Positions 23,862-33,412 of a stretch of 64,000 nt of DNA are shown one piece after another. The DNA comes from Ectopseudomonas toyotomiensis (GTDB lineage Bacteria; Pseudomonadota; Gammaproteobacteria; Pseudomonadales; Pseudomonadaceae): the NCBI RefSeq assembly GCF_900115695.1, contig NZ_FOXK01000008.1:62001-126000 (forward strand). The letters run 5' to 3'. The notes beneath the pieces were generated by a model. It saw only the letters and a list, made by a program, of their open reading frames with translations, had not been told where the DNA came from and did no database searches. Numbering within the stretch: position 1 is the first letter of the stretch; the number at the start of each line of letters is the position of its first letter. Both the position numbers and the translations under genes were made by a program.

Positions 23862-25835
23862 ATGCCAGACACCCATCACGCCCAGCTCGACTGGGACGAG
23901 CGCGGCCAGCCTCTGTCGCGCAGCTACGGCGACATCTATTTCTCCCAGGAAAACGGCCTGGAAGAGACGCGCTACGTTTTCCTCGCCAACAACGATCTGG
24001 CGACACGCTTCGCCGCTCTCGCCGACGGTGAATGCCTGAACATCGGCGAAACGGGTTTCGGCACCGGGCTGAATTTCCTCTGCGCCTGGCAGTTGTTCGA
24101 GCAACAGGCACCCGCTGGCGCGCGTCTGCACTTCGTCAGTGTCGAAAAATATCCGCTGCATCACGACGACCTGCAGCGCGCCCTGGCCCTGTGGCCGGAG
24201 CTTGCACCGTTCAGCACAGAACTGCTGGCGCAGTACCGCGCCATTCACCCCGGGTTCCAGCGCCTGTTGTTGGCGGATGGTCGGGTGGTGCTGACATTGT
24301 TGATCGGCGACGCGATGGAGCAATTGCCGCAGTTGGATGCGCGCATCGACGCCTGGTTTCTCGACGGCTTCAACCCGGCGAAGAACCCTGAAATGTGGAC
24401 GCCCGAGCTGTTCGCCGAACTGGCGCGACTGTCTTCTGCGGGAACAACGCTGGGCACCTTTACCAGCGCTGGCGTGGTGCGCCGGGCGCTGAACGCTGCC
24501 GGCTTCCAGATGCGCCGTGTGCCCGGCCTGGGCAAGAAATGGGAGGTGCTCAAGGGCCACTTCATCGGCAACCCGCAAGGCGAGGGCAAACCCTGGTTCG
24601 CCCGCCCCGCCCGCCCCGCGCCGGAAAAACACGCGGTGGTGATCGGTGCAGGTCTGGCCGGCTGCGCCACTGCCGCCAGCCTGGCTGCGCGCGGCTGGCG
24701 AGTGAGCCTGCTGGAGCGCCACGCGGCGGTTGCCTGCGAGGCCTCGGGCAACCCGCAGGGCGTGCTCTACCTCAAGCTCTCGGCCCATGGCACCACGCTG
24801 TCACGATTGATCGTCGCTGGCTTCGGCCATACCCGCCGGCTGCTCGAACGCCTGCAGCGCGGTGCCGACTGGGACGCTTGCGGCGTGCTGCAGCTGGCCT
24901 TCGATGACAAGGAAGCCGCGCGCCAGGGCAAGCTGGCCGCCGCCTTCCCTGCCGATCTACTGCACTCCGTGGGGCGCGAGCAGGCCGAAGCGCTGGCCGG
25001 CATTGGTCTGCCGGCTGGCGGTCTGTTCTACCCCGACGCCGGCTGGGTACACCCACCGGCGCTGTGCCGGCAACTGGTGCAACACCCATTGATCGAACTG
25101 CGCCCCTACCAGGAGGCGCTGAGTCTGAGCCGGCAGGATGACCGCTGGCGCGTCGACGGGCCGAGCGGCACGCTGGTCGAAGCCCCGGTGCTGGTACTGG
25201 CCTGCGCCGCCGAAATCGGCCGCCTGTTGCCGGATGCGAACCTGCCGCTCAAGCGCATCCGTGGGCAGATCAGCCGCCTGCCGGCCAACGCGCTCAGCAG
25301 TCAACTGCGCACCGTGGTCTGCGCCGAAGGCTATGTCGCGCCGCCACGCGACGGTGAGCACACCCTGGGCGCCAGCTTCGACTTCCACAGCGACGACCTC
25401 ACACCCAGCGTGGCCGAGCATGCCGGCAACCTGGAGCTGCTGCGGGAAATTTCCAAGGACCTCACCGAACGCCTGCACGCACAGACACTCGACCCGGCGA
25501 CGCTGGAAGGCCGTGCCGCGTTCCGCTGCACCAGCCCGGACTACCTGCCGATAGTCGGTCCGCTGGCCGATGCCGAGGCTTTTGCCGAGACCTATGCAGT
25601 ACTGGCCAAGGACGCCCGCCAGGTACCGGACGCCTCCTGCCCCTGGCTGCACGGCCTGTACATCAACAGTGGCCACGGCTCGCGCGGGCTGATCAGCGCA
25701 CCGCTTGCTGGCGAGCTGATCGCTGCCTGGCTGGAGGACGAGCCCCTGCCGCTGCCACGTGAGGTGGCCGAGGCCTGCCACCCCAATCGCTTCATGCTGC
25801 GCACGTTGATTCGCGGCGCCGGCTCGCCCACCTGA
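23862..25835 (+). CDS. mnmC: tRNA mnm5s2U biosynthesis bifunctional protein MnmC
   Basis: 657 residues, the usual length of the fused enzyme. Residues 1-240 are the SAM-dependent methyltransferase (GETGFGTGLNFLCAW for SAM, then DAWFLDGFNPAKNPEMW). From about 257 comes the FAD oxidoreductase (VIGAGLAGCATAASLA; HGSRGLISAPLAGELIA near the C-terminus). The C-terminal half removes the carboxymethyl group from cmnm5U34 and the N-terminal half methylates nm5U34 in tRNA wobble position. Both active regions look complete. Confidence 0.95.
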   Translation: MPDTHHAQLDWDERGQPLSRSYGDIYFSQENGLEETRYVFLANNDLATRFAALADGECLNIGETGFGTGLNFLCAWQLFEQQAPAGARLHFVSVEKYPLHHDDLQRALALWPELAPFSTELLAQYRAIHPGFQRLLLADGRVVLTLLIGDAMEQLPQLDARIDAWFLDGFNPAKNPEMWTPELFAELARLSSAGTTLGTFTSAGVVRRALNAAGFQMRRVPGLGKKWEVLKGHFIGNPQGEGKPWFARPARPAPEKHAVVIGAGLAGCATAASLAARGWRVSLLERHAAVACEASGNPQGVLYLKLSAHGTTLSRLIVAGFGHTRRLLERLQRGADWDACGVLQLAFDDKEAARQGKLAAAFPADLLHSVGREQAEALAGIGLPAGGLFYPDAGWVHPPALCRQLVQHPLIELRPYQEALSLSRQDDRWRVDGPSGTLVEAPVLVLACAAEIGRLLPDANLPLKRIRGQISRLPANALSSQLRTVVCAEGYVAPPRDGEHTLGASFDFHSDDLTPSVAEHAGNLELLREISKDLTERLHAQTLDPATLEGRAAFRCTSPDYLPIVGPLADAEAFAETYAVLAKDARQVPDASCPWLHGLYINSGHGSRGLISAPLAGELIAAWLEDEPLPLPREVAEACHPNRFMLRTLIRGAGSPT

Positions 25836-25857
25836 GGCTTGGCGAGCCGGTCCTTGC

Positions 25858-27921
25858 TCAGAAGCTCAGGCTGGTCTGCACGTACAACGTGCGCGGTTGG
25901 CCTAGATACTTGCCGCGGTTGGTGTCGGTGGAGCGGGTGTAGTACTGGCGATCCAGCAGGTTCTTCACCCCAGCGGCCAGCGTCAGACCATTGCCGAAAT
26001 CGTACTGACCGCGGGCGTTCCAGCTGGCATAGCCGGGGATCTCTCCCAGCGCGCCGTCGGTACTTTCCTCACGGGTGTTGGCAGAGTCGGCGAACTGACG
26101 GGTCTGTGCGTAACCGTCCAGGTTCCACACCCAAGGGCCGCTGGCGTAACGCAGGCCAAGCGTGGCGACCTGACGCGAATAGAACGGCACGTCATTGCCC
26201 TGATTGGGACCATCCTCCTCGCGCGTGGCCTTGGTCAGCACCAGCGAGGCATAAACGGAAAGTCCCGCCAGACGGGGGTCGAGAGCGGCGAAATCGATGC
26301 CACCGGCCAGCTCGGCGCCGCGGTGACGGGTCTCGCCAGCATTGCGCCACACGGCATTGGTCAATTCCAACTGATCGTCGAAATCGATGCGGAACAGGGT
26401 CAGCTCAGCGTTCCACAGACCATCGTCATATCGCGTGCCCAGCTCGTAGGTATAAGCCTTCTCGCCTTGCAGATCGTTTTCCTGGGACAGTTGAAAATAC
26501 TGGATGCTGCCGAATGACGTATTGGCGTTGGCATACAGCTTCCAGGCATCGGACAGGTGATACATCAGGTTCAGCGACGGCAGCGGTTCGCTGTAGCGCT
26601 GCTTCTGATCCGCGCCGCTGAGACGATTGCGCGAGGTCACCCGCACCTGTTCGTAACGCAGGCCGGGGGTCAGGGTCCAGCGGCCGATATCGATACGGTC
26701 GTCGATGTACAGAGCGTGCGCCTCGGTGCTGGCACTGCTCGAAGCGGCCAGACGACGCGGCACGCTGTACGGGTTGCCGCCGCTGCCGAAGCCGATGCGA
26801 TCGTAGCGTTTCTCGGCCGAGTCTTCCTCGGTGTAGCGATAGCCGACACCCAGCTCGTGACTGCTGTCGCCAACGAACAGCACCTGAGAATAACGCGGCT
26901 CGATCCCGAACACCTCGTAGTGACGGGGGAACTCACGCAGCCAGGTGAGGCTGTCGGCACCATTGTTGGCCAGCACTGCGCCCCGGTAACTGGTGTTGTA
27001 GAAGCTGGTGACCTCGAAGCTGCTCAAGGCATCCGGGCTGCGCTTGTACTTGATCACCGCCTGCTTGCGGTCCCCCTCGAAATTGTCGTACGGGCGATCG
27101 CTGGCATAGGGATCATGGTCGAACTCGGCAGCGCTAAGGCCGCCCGGCATGTCGGCGTCGGCGCGGTAGTACTGCAGGCTGCCGGACAACTCGTCGATCT
27201 CGCTCAGGGCGTAACGGTACTTGAGCATCACATCGTCGATGCGCGTGCCACTCTGCTCGCGGTAGGTATCGCCGCGCACGCCCGAATACAGCAGGGCCAT
27301 GCCCAGACCGTTATCCGCGGTGCCACCAAGGAAGGCACTGCTGCGGTTGAGGAAACCACCCTGCGCCGGCGCCGATTCGCTCTGGAAGCTGACCTCGCGC
27401 GCCAACTCCTCGGGAATCCCGCGGGTGACGAAGTTGATGATGCCGCCGACGTTCTGCGGACCATAACGCACCGCGCCACCGCCACGCACGACGTCGATGG
27501 ACTCGATGTTGCCCAGGCTGGTGGGCGCCAGCGATAGCTGCGGCTGACCATAGGGCGCCACCGCCAGGGGCACACCATCCTGCAGGATGGTGGCACGCGG
27601 CGACAGTCGTGAGGTCAGACCGCGCGTACCGACGTTGAGGGAAATATCGCTGCCACCGGTGCCATTGCTGTCCTGCACCTGCAGACCGGGTACACGCCGC
27701 AAGACCTCGCGTACGCTGCTCGCACCGCTTTCCTGGATCTGCTGGCGGCGCAGCACACTGCGCGCACCGGCGTGGTTGAGTACGTCCTGCTCGCTCGCCT
27801 CACCGAGCCAGTCGCCCACCACTTCGGTGCCTTCCAGCTCCACACGCTCGGCCATGGCGGGCAGATGGGTAAAGGCCAGGGCTACGCCCAGCGCCAGGTA
27901 ACTGCGTCTGACGACACGCAT
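25858..27921 (-). CDS. FecA-like TonB-dependent outer-membrane receptor without signalling domain
   Basis: 687 residues: signal peptide 1-24 (cut AMA-ERV), then directly the plug domain (LRRVPGLQVQDSNGTG, VRGGGAVRYGPQNVGG) and a 22-strand barrel ending in F. The plug strongly recalls E. coli FecA (the APYGQPQLSLAP stretch is shared from memory), suggesting a ferric-citrate or related ferric-carboxylate ligand. Unlike E. coli FecA it lacks the roughly 80-residue STN signalling domain, and no fecIR genes flank it. It therefore cannot signal by surface contact and is probably Fur-controlled. Confidence 0.9.
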   Translation of the reverse strand: MRVVRRSYLALGVALAFTHLPAMAERVELEGTEVVGDWLGEASEQDVLNHAGARSVLRRQQIQESGASSVREVLRRVPGLQVQDSNGTGGSDISLNVGTRGLTSRLSPRATILQDGVPLAVAPYGQPQLSLAPTSLGNIESIDVVRGGGAVRYGPQNVGGIINFVTRGIPEELAREVSFQSESAPAQGGFLNRSSAFLGGTADNGLGMALLYSGVRGDTYREQSGTRIDDVMLKYRYALSEIDELSGSLQYYRADADMPGGLSAAEFDHDPYASDRPYDNFEGDRKQAVIKYKRSPDALSSFEVTSFYNTSYRGAVLANNGADSLTWLREFPRHYEVFGIEPRYSQVLFVGDSSHELGVGYRYTEEDSAEKRYDRIGFGSGGNPYSVPRRLAASSSASTEAHALYIDDRIDIGRWTLTPGLRYEQVRVTSRNRLSGADQKQRYSEPLPSLNLMYHLSDAWKLYANANTSFGSIQYFQLSQENDLQGEKAYTYELGTRYDDGLWNAELTLFRIDFDDQLELTNAVWRNAGETRHRGAELAGGIDFAALDPRLAGLSVYASLVLTKATREEDGPNQGNDVPFYSRQVATLGLRYASGPWVWNLDGYAQTRQFADSANTREESTDGALGEIPGYASWNARGQYDFGNGLTLAAGVKNLLDRQYYTRSTDTNRGKYLGQPRTLYVQTSLSF

Positions 27922-27990
27922 GTGAATCGCTCCCCCAGTGAACGGCCGTAGCCCAAAAAGGAGCGAACTCTAGAACTTTGTAAATACAAT

Positions 27991-28009
27991 GTAAATAATA
28001 ACGATTACT
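27991..28009. promoter_or_regulatory. Possible Fur box upstream of the FecA-like receptor
   Basis: GTAAATAATAACGATTACT matches 11 of 19 positions of the Fur consensus by my count and lies about 70-88 bp upstream of the receptor start in an AT-rich stretch. Weak match, offered because of position and gene function. Confidence 0.35.
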
Positions 28010-28019
28010 AAACAACTAC

Positions 28020-28922
28020 TTAACGCCTCACCAGTTCAGCCGCGGGTGCTACCGCTCGCGGCTTACGAAACACCAGCACATTGCCCAGCATCACCAGCCC
28101 CAGCCCGAACAGCGCAGGAGCCGTCCACTGGTAACCCTCGGCGACTACCGAGATGTTCAGTGCCACCACCGGGAACAATACGGTGCAGTAAGCTGCGCGC
28201 TCCGGGCCCATGCGCCCGACCAGGGTCAGGTAGGCGGTAAAGCCGATCACCGAGCCGGGAATCGCCAGGTACAGCAGCGAGCCGACGTAGCGCGCGTTCC
28301 ACTCGAAGGCGAACGGCGTGCCGCTGACCAGGCAGATCCCCACCAGCATCAGCGCGCCATAGAGCATGCCCCAGGCGTTGGTGGTCAGTGGCTTGAGCCC
28401 GGCCTTCTGCTGCAGGCTGGAGAGCATGTTGCCGGCAGAGAAGAACAGGGTGCCGAGCAGTGCCAGGCCGATGCCCAGCAGGCTTTCGCGGCTGGCTTCG
28501 TGCCCAGCTAGTTCCGGCCAGAACAGTAAGCCCAGACCAACCAGCCCCAGCGCGCCACCGAGCAGCACGTTGGCAGCGATGCGCTGTTTGAAGAACAGCC
28601 TTGCATTGATCGCGTTCCACAGGGTGGCGGTGGAGAAGATCACCGCGATCAGACCACTGGGTATCCACTGGCTGGCAGTGTAGAAGCACAGGAAGTTGAG
28701 GCAGAACAGGCACAGCCCCTGCACCAGGCAGATGCCCTGACCACGACGATCCAGCGGCTGCAGGCGGCCGCTGAACCAGAGCATGGCGAACAGCACCGCC
28801 GAGGCCAGCGCGAAGCGATAGGCGATGGAGGCGGCAACGGCCACCTCGCCCATCTGCAATTTGATGGCGATCCAGGTTGTACCCCAGATCAGTACGGTAA
28901 GCAGGTAAAGCGACAGGTTCAT
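28020..28922 (-). CDS. EamA/DMT-family transporter
   Basis: 300 residues from ATG 28922 (GGGAG upstream; the frame runs to 28991 without a better site). Ten predicted membrane helices in two EamA repeats: LTVLIWGTTWIAIKLQMGE marks repeat 1, and NAWGMLYGALMLVGICLV the start of repeat 2. Inner-membrane drug/metabolite transporter, probably an exporter of amino acids or other metabolites. It sits just upstream of the receptor promoter region on the same strand, 98 bp before its start, but functional linkage is not evident. Confidence 0.9.
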   Translation of the reverse strand: MNLSLYLLTVLIWGTTWIAIKLQMGEVAVAASIAYRFALASAVLFAMLWFSGRLQPLDRRGQGICLVQGLCLFCLNFLCFYTASQWIPSGLIAVIFSTATLWNAINARLFFKQRIAANVLLGGALGLVGLGLLFWPELAGHEASRESLLGIGLALLGTLFFSAGNMLSSLQQKAGLKPLTTNAWGMLYGALMLVGICLVSGTPFAFEWNARYVGSLLYLAIPGSVIGFTAYLTLVGRMGPERAAYCTVLFPVVALNISVVAEGYQWTAPALFGLGLVMLGNVLVFRKPRAVAPAAELVRR

Positions 28923-29071
28923 CGAGTATCTCCCAAGACTGAGCACAGTCTGGAAGCGATGCGCACCGGGCGCTTGCACAAAGTTGCGCATTTATCGCCG
29001 CGCCATCACTGCCTGCCATCGCGCTGCAGGCCTTATCATGTGGGTTTTATCCGTCAGGTCATTCTCAACGC

Positions 29072-30985
29072 ATGCTTTCTGCTGTCGCGCGCTACAAACA
29101 ACTGCTGTCCAGCGCCCTCGCCCGCTACTTCCCTCACACCACCGCCTACCTGCGTGCCGAGCGCGAAGCCGCGCAGCCACGTAAACCTGCACGCAAGCAG
29201 AGCAAGAAGAAATCCACTGGCAACAAGAAAGCCAGTGGCCGCAAGCCTGACAGTGGTAAACCCGGCCCTGCAGGGATCTACCCCGGCACCCGGCTGAAGG
29301 TCGAAGACGCTCAGGTACAGGCCATGCGCGAACGCGTGGCGCAGGCAGTGAACGCCAGGCTGATCGGCGCACCATCGGACGAACAATGGGCGATGATCCT
29401 CTGCCGTGCGCCGCTGGCACGCATCTTCGCCGGCGCCGGCTCGGGCAAGTCGAGCACCCTGGTACTACGCGTGGTGTTCCTGCTCTGCCACCTGGAGGTC
29501 GATCCCAAGCGTCTGACGGTGATTTCCTTCACCAACGCCTCCTGCAGCGAGTTGCGTGAGCGCCTGCAACGCCTGCTCGACTTCTGGCACTACCCGCACG
29601 ATGCACGCCAGTGCGTGCGTACCTTCCATGCGGCCATGGCCACGCTGGCCAAGGAGAACCTGGGTAACCCGCGCTGGTTCGAGCAACTGGACGACCCCAG
29701 CGACGAACCAGACAACCCGCTCACCGGTGCTCGCCTGCGCCCCGTGCAGCAGCGCCTGCTCAAGCAGGCCTACCAGAACGCCTACGCCGAAGACGCGCGC
29801 TTTCGCGCCCTGACTCATCGCCTGCTCAAGTTGCCGGCCCCCGCAGAGCCAGCAAAGGGCAAAGCCAAGGCGCCGCTGGATGCCTGCAAGCTGACCGGCG
29901 AATTCGCCGCCCTGCCACTGTTCGAGCTACTGCACGGACAGATCGACTTCGCTGAGAGCCTGGGCATTCGCCTCGACCGTCTGGATGTGAAAACCCTGGA
30001 CTGCGCACCCCGCGAGCGTGATTTCATCGAGGCCATGCAGCGCTTCCAACTGCACTTCAGCACTCTGCTGCAAAAGCAGGGATGGATCAGTTTCAACGGC
30101 GCGTTCGCGCAGTTGAGCGAGCGCCTAAGCAGCGACGGCGGCAAACCCGGCCCCGCCCTGCTCGCCTTGAGCCATCTGCTGATCGACGAATTCCAGGACA
30201 TCTCGCCGCAGATCGTGCTGTGGCTGCAGGCCGTGCATCGCCGCCTGCACGCGGCGGGCGAGCGCATCAGCCTGATGGCTATCGGCGATGACTGGCAGTC
30301 GATCTACGGTTGGCGCGGCAGCTCGCCGGAGCTGTTCATCGACTTCGACCGGCACTTTCCCAGCCGTGGCTGTAGCAAGAGCACCACCTTGCTGCTGGGC
30401 ACCAACTACCGCAGCATCGAGCCGGTGATCCGCGATGGCGAGAAGGTGCTCGCTGAAGTGCACAACAAGCAGGCCAAGACCTGCGTCGCGGCCAAGGCGA
30501 TGCAACCGGGCGATCATGGCGTCAGACTGATCCAGCGCTTCGACCTGGCCAGCGGGCTGCCGGCATTGCTCAAGGAAATCACCGCGCAGTGCCAGCACGT
30601 CAGCCAGCGCGCCAACGCGGATCGCACCGCCGTGCTGCTGCTCAGCCGGCGCAACGAGCCCCTGCAGCAGGTGCGCGCGCAGTTGGACAAGACGCTGCCG
30701 GTCAGAGCCATGACCATCCACCGCGCCAAGGGCCTGCAGGCCGAGGTGGCGATCATCCTCGACGACTGCCTGCCGGTGGAGAAGCACCCGCTGCGCAACG
30801 CGCTCTACGCCCAGTGCGGCTTCTTCGCCGGCAGCTACGACCAGGCCATGCAGGACGAAGCCCGGCGCCTGGCCTATGTGGCCATCACCCGTGGCGTAAG
30901 CCGGGTGCTGTGGTATACGCGCAAGGCCCAAGGCGCCACGCAATGCTTGGCAGCGAGCCGGCCAATCGCGCAAGCTTCAGGCTGA
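29072..30985 (+). CDS. UvrD/Rep-type superfamily 1 DNA helicase
   Basis: 637 residues. Walker A is AGAGSGKS (120-127), Walker B DEFQD (near 371) and motif III GDDWQSIYGWRG, followed by MTIHRAKGLQAEV and YVAITRGVSRVL, so the helicase motifs are intact. The first 75 residues carry a lysine/arginine-rich linker (KPARKQSKKKSTGNKKASGRK) not seen in UvrD or Rep, which may bind DNA. It is shorter than UvrD and lacks most of domain 2B. Probably an ATP-dependent 3'-5' helicase of repair or replication; partner unknown. Confidence 0.9.
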   Translation: MLSAVARYKQLLSSALARYFPHTTAYLRAEREAAQPRKPARKQSKKKSTGNKKASGRKPDSGKPGPAGIYPGTRLKVEDAQVQAMRERVAQAVNARLIGAPSDEQWAMILCRAPLARIFAGAGSGKSSTLVLRVVFLLCHLEVDPKRLTVISFTNASCSELRERLQRLLDFWHYPHDARQCVRTFHAAMATLAKENLGNPRWFEQLDDPSDEPDNPLTGARLRPVQQRLLKQAYQNAYAEDARFRALTHRLLKLPAPAEPAKGKAKAPLDACKLTGEFAALPLFELLHGQIDFAESLGIRLDRLDVKTLDCAPRERDFIEAMQRFQLHFSTLLQKQGWISFNGAFAQLSERLSSDGGKPGPALLALSHLLIDEFQDISPQIVLWLQAVHRRLHAAGERISLMAIGDDWQSIYGWRGSSPELFIDFDRHFPSRGCSKSTTLLLGTNYRSIEPVIRDGEKVLAEVHNKQAKTCVAAKAMQPGDHGVRLIQRFDLASGLPALLKEITAQCQHVSQRANADRTAVLLLSRRNEPLQQVRAQLDKTLPVRAMTIHRAKGLQAEVAIILDDCLPVEKHPLRNALYAQCGFFAGSYDQAMQDEARRLAYVAITRGVSRVLWYTRKAQGATQCLAASRPIAQASG

Positions 30986-31005
30986 TCGGCATTTCGGGCG
31001 TTTCC

Positions 31006-31905
31006 ATGGACAAATTGCTGGCTCTGCGCACCTTCGTCGCCACCGTTCGCTGTGGTGGTTTTTCCGCTGCGGCGCGGCAGCTGGGCCTGGCCACCTCCTC
31101 GGTGACCCGTGCGGTCAACGCTCTTGAACAGGAACTGGGCTGCGTACTGCTCAACCGCAACACGCGGCAGATCAGCGTCAGCGAGGCCGGACGCGACTAC
31201 TTCGAGCGCGCCCTGGCCATCCTCGATGCCCTCGACGAAGCCGATGCCGCCGTGACCGACAACGGCGATGAGGTGCGTGGTCGCCTGGCGGTAAGCGTGC
31301 CGGTGGAGTTCGCTCGGCGCATCATCGCCCCGCACCTCGGCGAACTGCTGGAGCGACACCCACAACTGGAGCTGACCCTGCGCGTGACCGACGAGGTGGT
31401 CGACCTGCTCAGCGAACGGGTCGATCTGGCGCTGCGCCTGGGCTCTTCCATCATCAGCGACGACGTGGTCAGCCAGCGCGTCGGCAGTTTCACGCGCTGG
31501 CTGGTGGCGAGTCCGCAGTATCTGGCACGCACCTCGCCCATCGAACATCCGGACGCACTCCAGGCGCACGCCTGCCTGCAGTATGACTACGGCAGCCCGG
31601 CGCACTGCTGGCGCTTCGAGCAGGACGGAACGACCTTGCAGGTGCCGGTCACAGGAAGCCTGCGCAGCAACAACGCCGATATCCTGCGTCAGGCAGCCGT
31701 GGCCGGTCAGGGCGTAGCACTGCTGTCGGACTGGCTGGTACGCGACGACGTGGACAGTGGCAAGCTGCAGCGCCTGCTGCCCGACTACGAAGTTGCCCCT
31801 GGCCCGCACGAAGGCACCATCCACCTGCTGTACCTGCCCAATCACCGGGGATCGAAGCGTATCGCCGCGTTCAGTGAGTTCCTTCAGGCGCTGCTGCAGC
31901 GCTGA
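31006..31905 (+). CDS. LysR-family transcriptional regulator
   Basis: 299 residues from ATG 31006, 20 bp after the helicase stop. LysR helix-turn-helix (ALRTFVATVRCGGFSAAARQ, ATSSVTRAVNALE) and effector domain (RGRLAVSVPVEFARR). The following MFS gene starts 107 bp downstream in the same direction and may be its target. Start chosen because upstream frame is not LysR-like. Confidence 0.9.
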   Translation: MDKLLALRTFVATVRCGGFSAAARQLGLATSSVTRAVNALEQELGCVLLNRNTRQISVSEAGRDYFERALAILDALDEADAAVTDNGDEVRGRLAVSVPVEFARRIIAPHLGELLERHPQLELTLRVTDEVVDLLSERVDLALRLGSSIISDDVVSQRVGSFTRWLVASPQYLARTSPIEHPDALQAHACLQYDYGSPAHCWRFEQDGTTLQVPVTGSLRSNNADILRQAAVAGQGVALLSDWLVRDDVDSGKLQRLLPDYEVAPGPHEGTIHLLYLPNHRGSKRIAAFSEFLQALLQR

Positions 31906-32012
31906 GCGCCTTTGCACGGTGCGCAACGCACTGTTGCCGATTCGACGGATTCTCCGCCTGGCGTCGCCTGCCTAACCTTGCGCCTGTCGTTCCCTCTCAC
32001 CGAGATCCCATC

Positions 32013-33200
32013 ATGACTAGCCAGACCTCCTCACTCACGAGCGAGTCGCCAGCCCTGCCGCAGGCACTGGTGCTGCTGTTCGCCCTGTGCTGCGGCGCCA
32101 TCGTCGCCAACCTCTACTACGCGCAGCCGATCATCGAGCTGATCGCCCCGGATGTCGGCCTCAGCGCCGAGCGCGCCAGCCTGATCGTTTCGCTGACGCA
32201 GATCGGCTATGCCCTCGGCCTGCTGTTCCTGGTGCCGCTGGCCGACCTGCTGGAAAGCCGTCGGCTGATGCTGATCACCACCGCGGCCGCCCTGCTCTGC
32301 CTGCTGGCGGCGGCCTTGGCGAATCAACCGGATGTGTTTCTTGGCCTGGCACTGCTGATCGGCCTCAGCTCGGTTTCGGTACAGATGCTGATCCCCCTGG
32401 CCGCCAACCTGGCGCCGGAGGCCAGCCGTGGCCGCGTGGTGGGCAACATCATGAGCGGCCTGCTGCTCGGTATCCTGCTCGCGCGGCCGCTGGCCAGCCT
32501 GGTAGCAGGCGAGTTTGGCTGGCGTGCGGTGTACCTGATGGCGGCCGCCCTGATGCTGCTGATCACCCTGGTGATCGCCACCACCATCCCGCGCCACGCC
32601 CCCAGCCACCGCGCCAGCTACGGGCAACTGCTGGCCTCGCTGGCTCATCTGCTGCGCCGCTATCCGACACTGCGCCGCCGCGCGCTTTATCAAGGCCTGA
32701 TGTTCGCCAGTTTCAGTCTGTTCTGGACAGTCGCGCCGCTGGAACTGTCGCGCCACCTCGGATTGAGCCAGCAGGACATCGCCCTGTTCGCCCTTGCCGG
32801 TGCCATCGGCGCAGTCGCGGCGCCTATCGCCGGGCGTCTGGCCGATGCCGGCCATACCTGGCGCGCCAGCCTGGTGGCGCTGATCCTGGCACCACTGGCC
32901 TTCGCTCCCAACCTGTTGAGCGCCGGACTGGGCTGGATCGGCCTGGTCGTCACTGCCATCGTGCTGGATTTCGCCGTACAGATGAGCATGGTGCTGGGCC
33001 AGCGCAGCATCTACGCACTGGAGCCGCAGAGCCGCGCCCGGCTCAATGCGCTGTACATGACCAGCATCTTCGTGGGCGGCGCCATCGGCTCGGCACTGGC
33101 CAGCCCGGTCTACGAGCGTTTCGGCTGGTCGGGCACGGCACTGCTGGCTGCCGGACTGCCGCTACTGGCGCTTCTGGCCTTCATTGGCAAGGAGGAGTGA
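32013..33200 (+). CDS. MFS transporter
   Basis: 395 residues, 12 predicted membrane helices. MFS signature in the loop between helices 2 and 3 (LVPLADLLESRRLML) and in the second half (GRLADAGHTWRA). The N-terminus (ALCCGAIVANLYYAQPIIELIA) resembles sugar or drug efflux proteins of the YnfM/SotB type. Probably an exporter. It follows a LysR gene and ends in a clear terminator. Confidence 0.9.
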   Translation: MTSQTSSLTSESPALPQALVLLFALCCGAIVANLYYAQPIIELIAPDVGLSAERASLIVSLTQIGYALGLLFLVPLADLLESRRLMLITTAAALLCLLAAALANQPDVFLGLALLIGLSSVSVQMLIPLAANLAPEASRGRVVGNIMSGLLLGILLARPLASLVAGEFGWRAVYLMAAALMLLITLVIATTIPRHAPSHRASYGQLLASLAHLLRRYPTLRRRALYQGLMFASFSLFWTVAPLELSRHLGLSQQDIALFALAGAIGAVAAPIAGRLADAGHTWRASLVALILAPLAFAPNLLSAGLGWIGLVVTAIVLDFAVQMSMVLGQRSIYALEPQSRARLNALYMTSIFVGGAIGSALASPVYERFGWSGTALLAAGLPLLALLAFIGKEE

Positions 33201-33221
33201 GCACTTTTCCGCAGGCAACAA

Positions 33222-33246
33222 AAAACCCGCCGAAGCGGGTTTCTTC
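33222..33246 (+). terminator. Rho-independent terminator after the MFS gene
   Basis: AACCCGC (33224-33230), loop CGAA, GCGGGTT (33235-33241), followed by TCTTC. Preceded by an A-run, so it may work in both directions, including for the convergent cytochrome gene. Confidence 0.85.
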
Positions 33247-33412
33247 CCAACCATCCGACATCCTGTCGATAGCCAATCCTGGCTTGGTCATCGTCCTTGA
33301 TCCTCAGCAATCCGTCGCTGCAGGGGATGTGTGTAGATTAGAGATCGGCTCACGATGGCAACAGTGGTGGTTGCCGCCTGGGCGTGTAAGCCTTTTGCCA
33401 TACCACCCTGAG

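Noticed and set aside
33247..33412. Possible gene between MFS terminator and cytochrome b561
   Set aside because: No ORF with a site; appears to be plain intergenic sequence.
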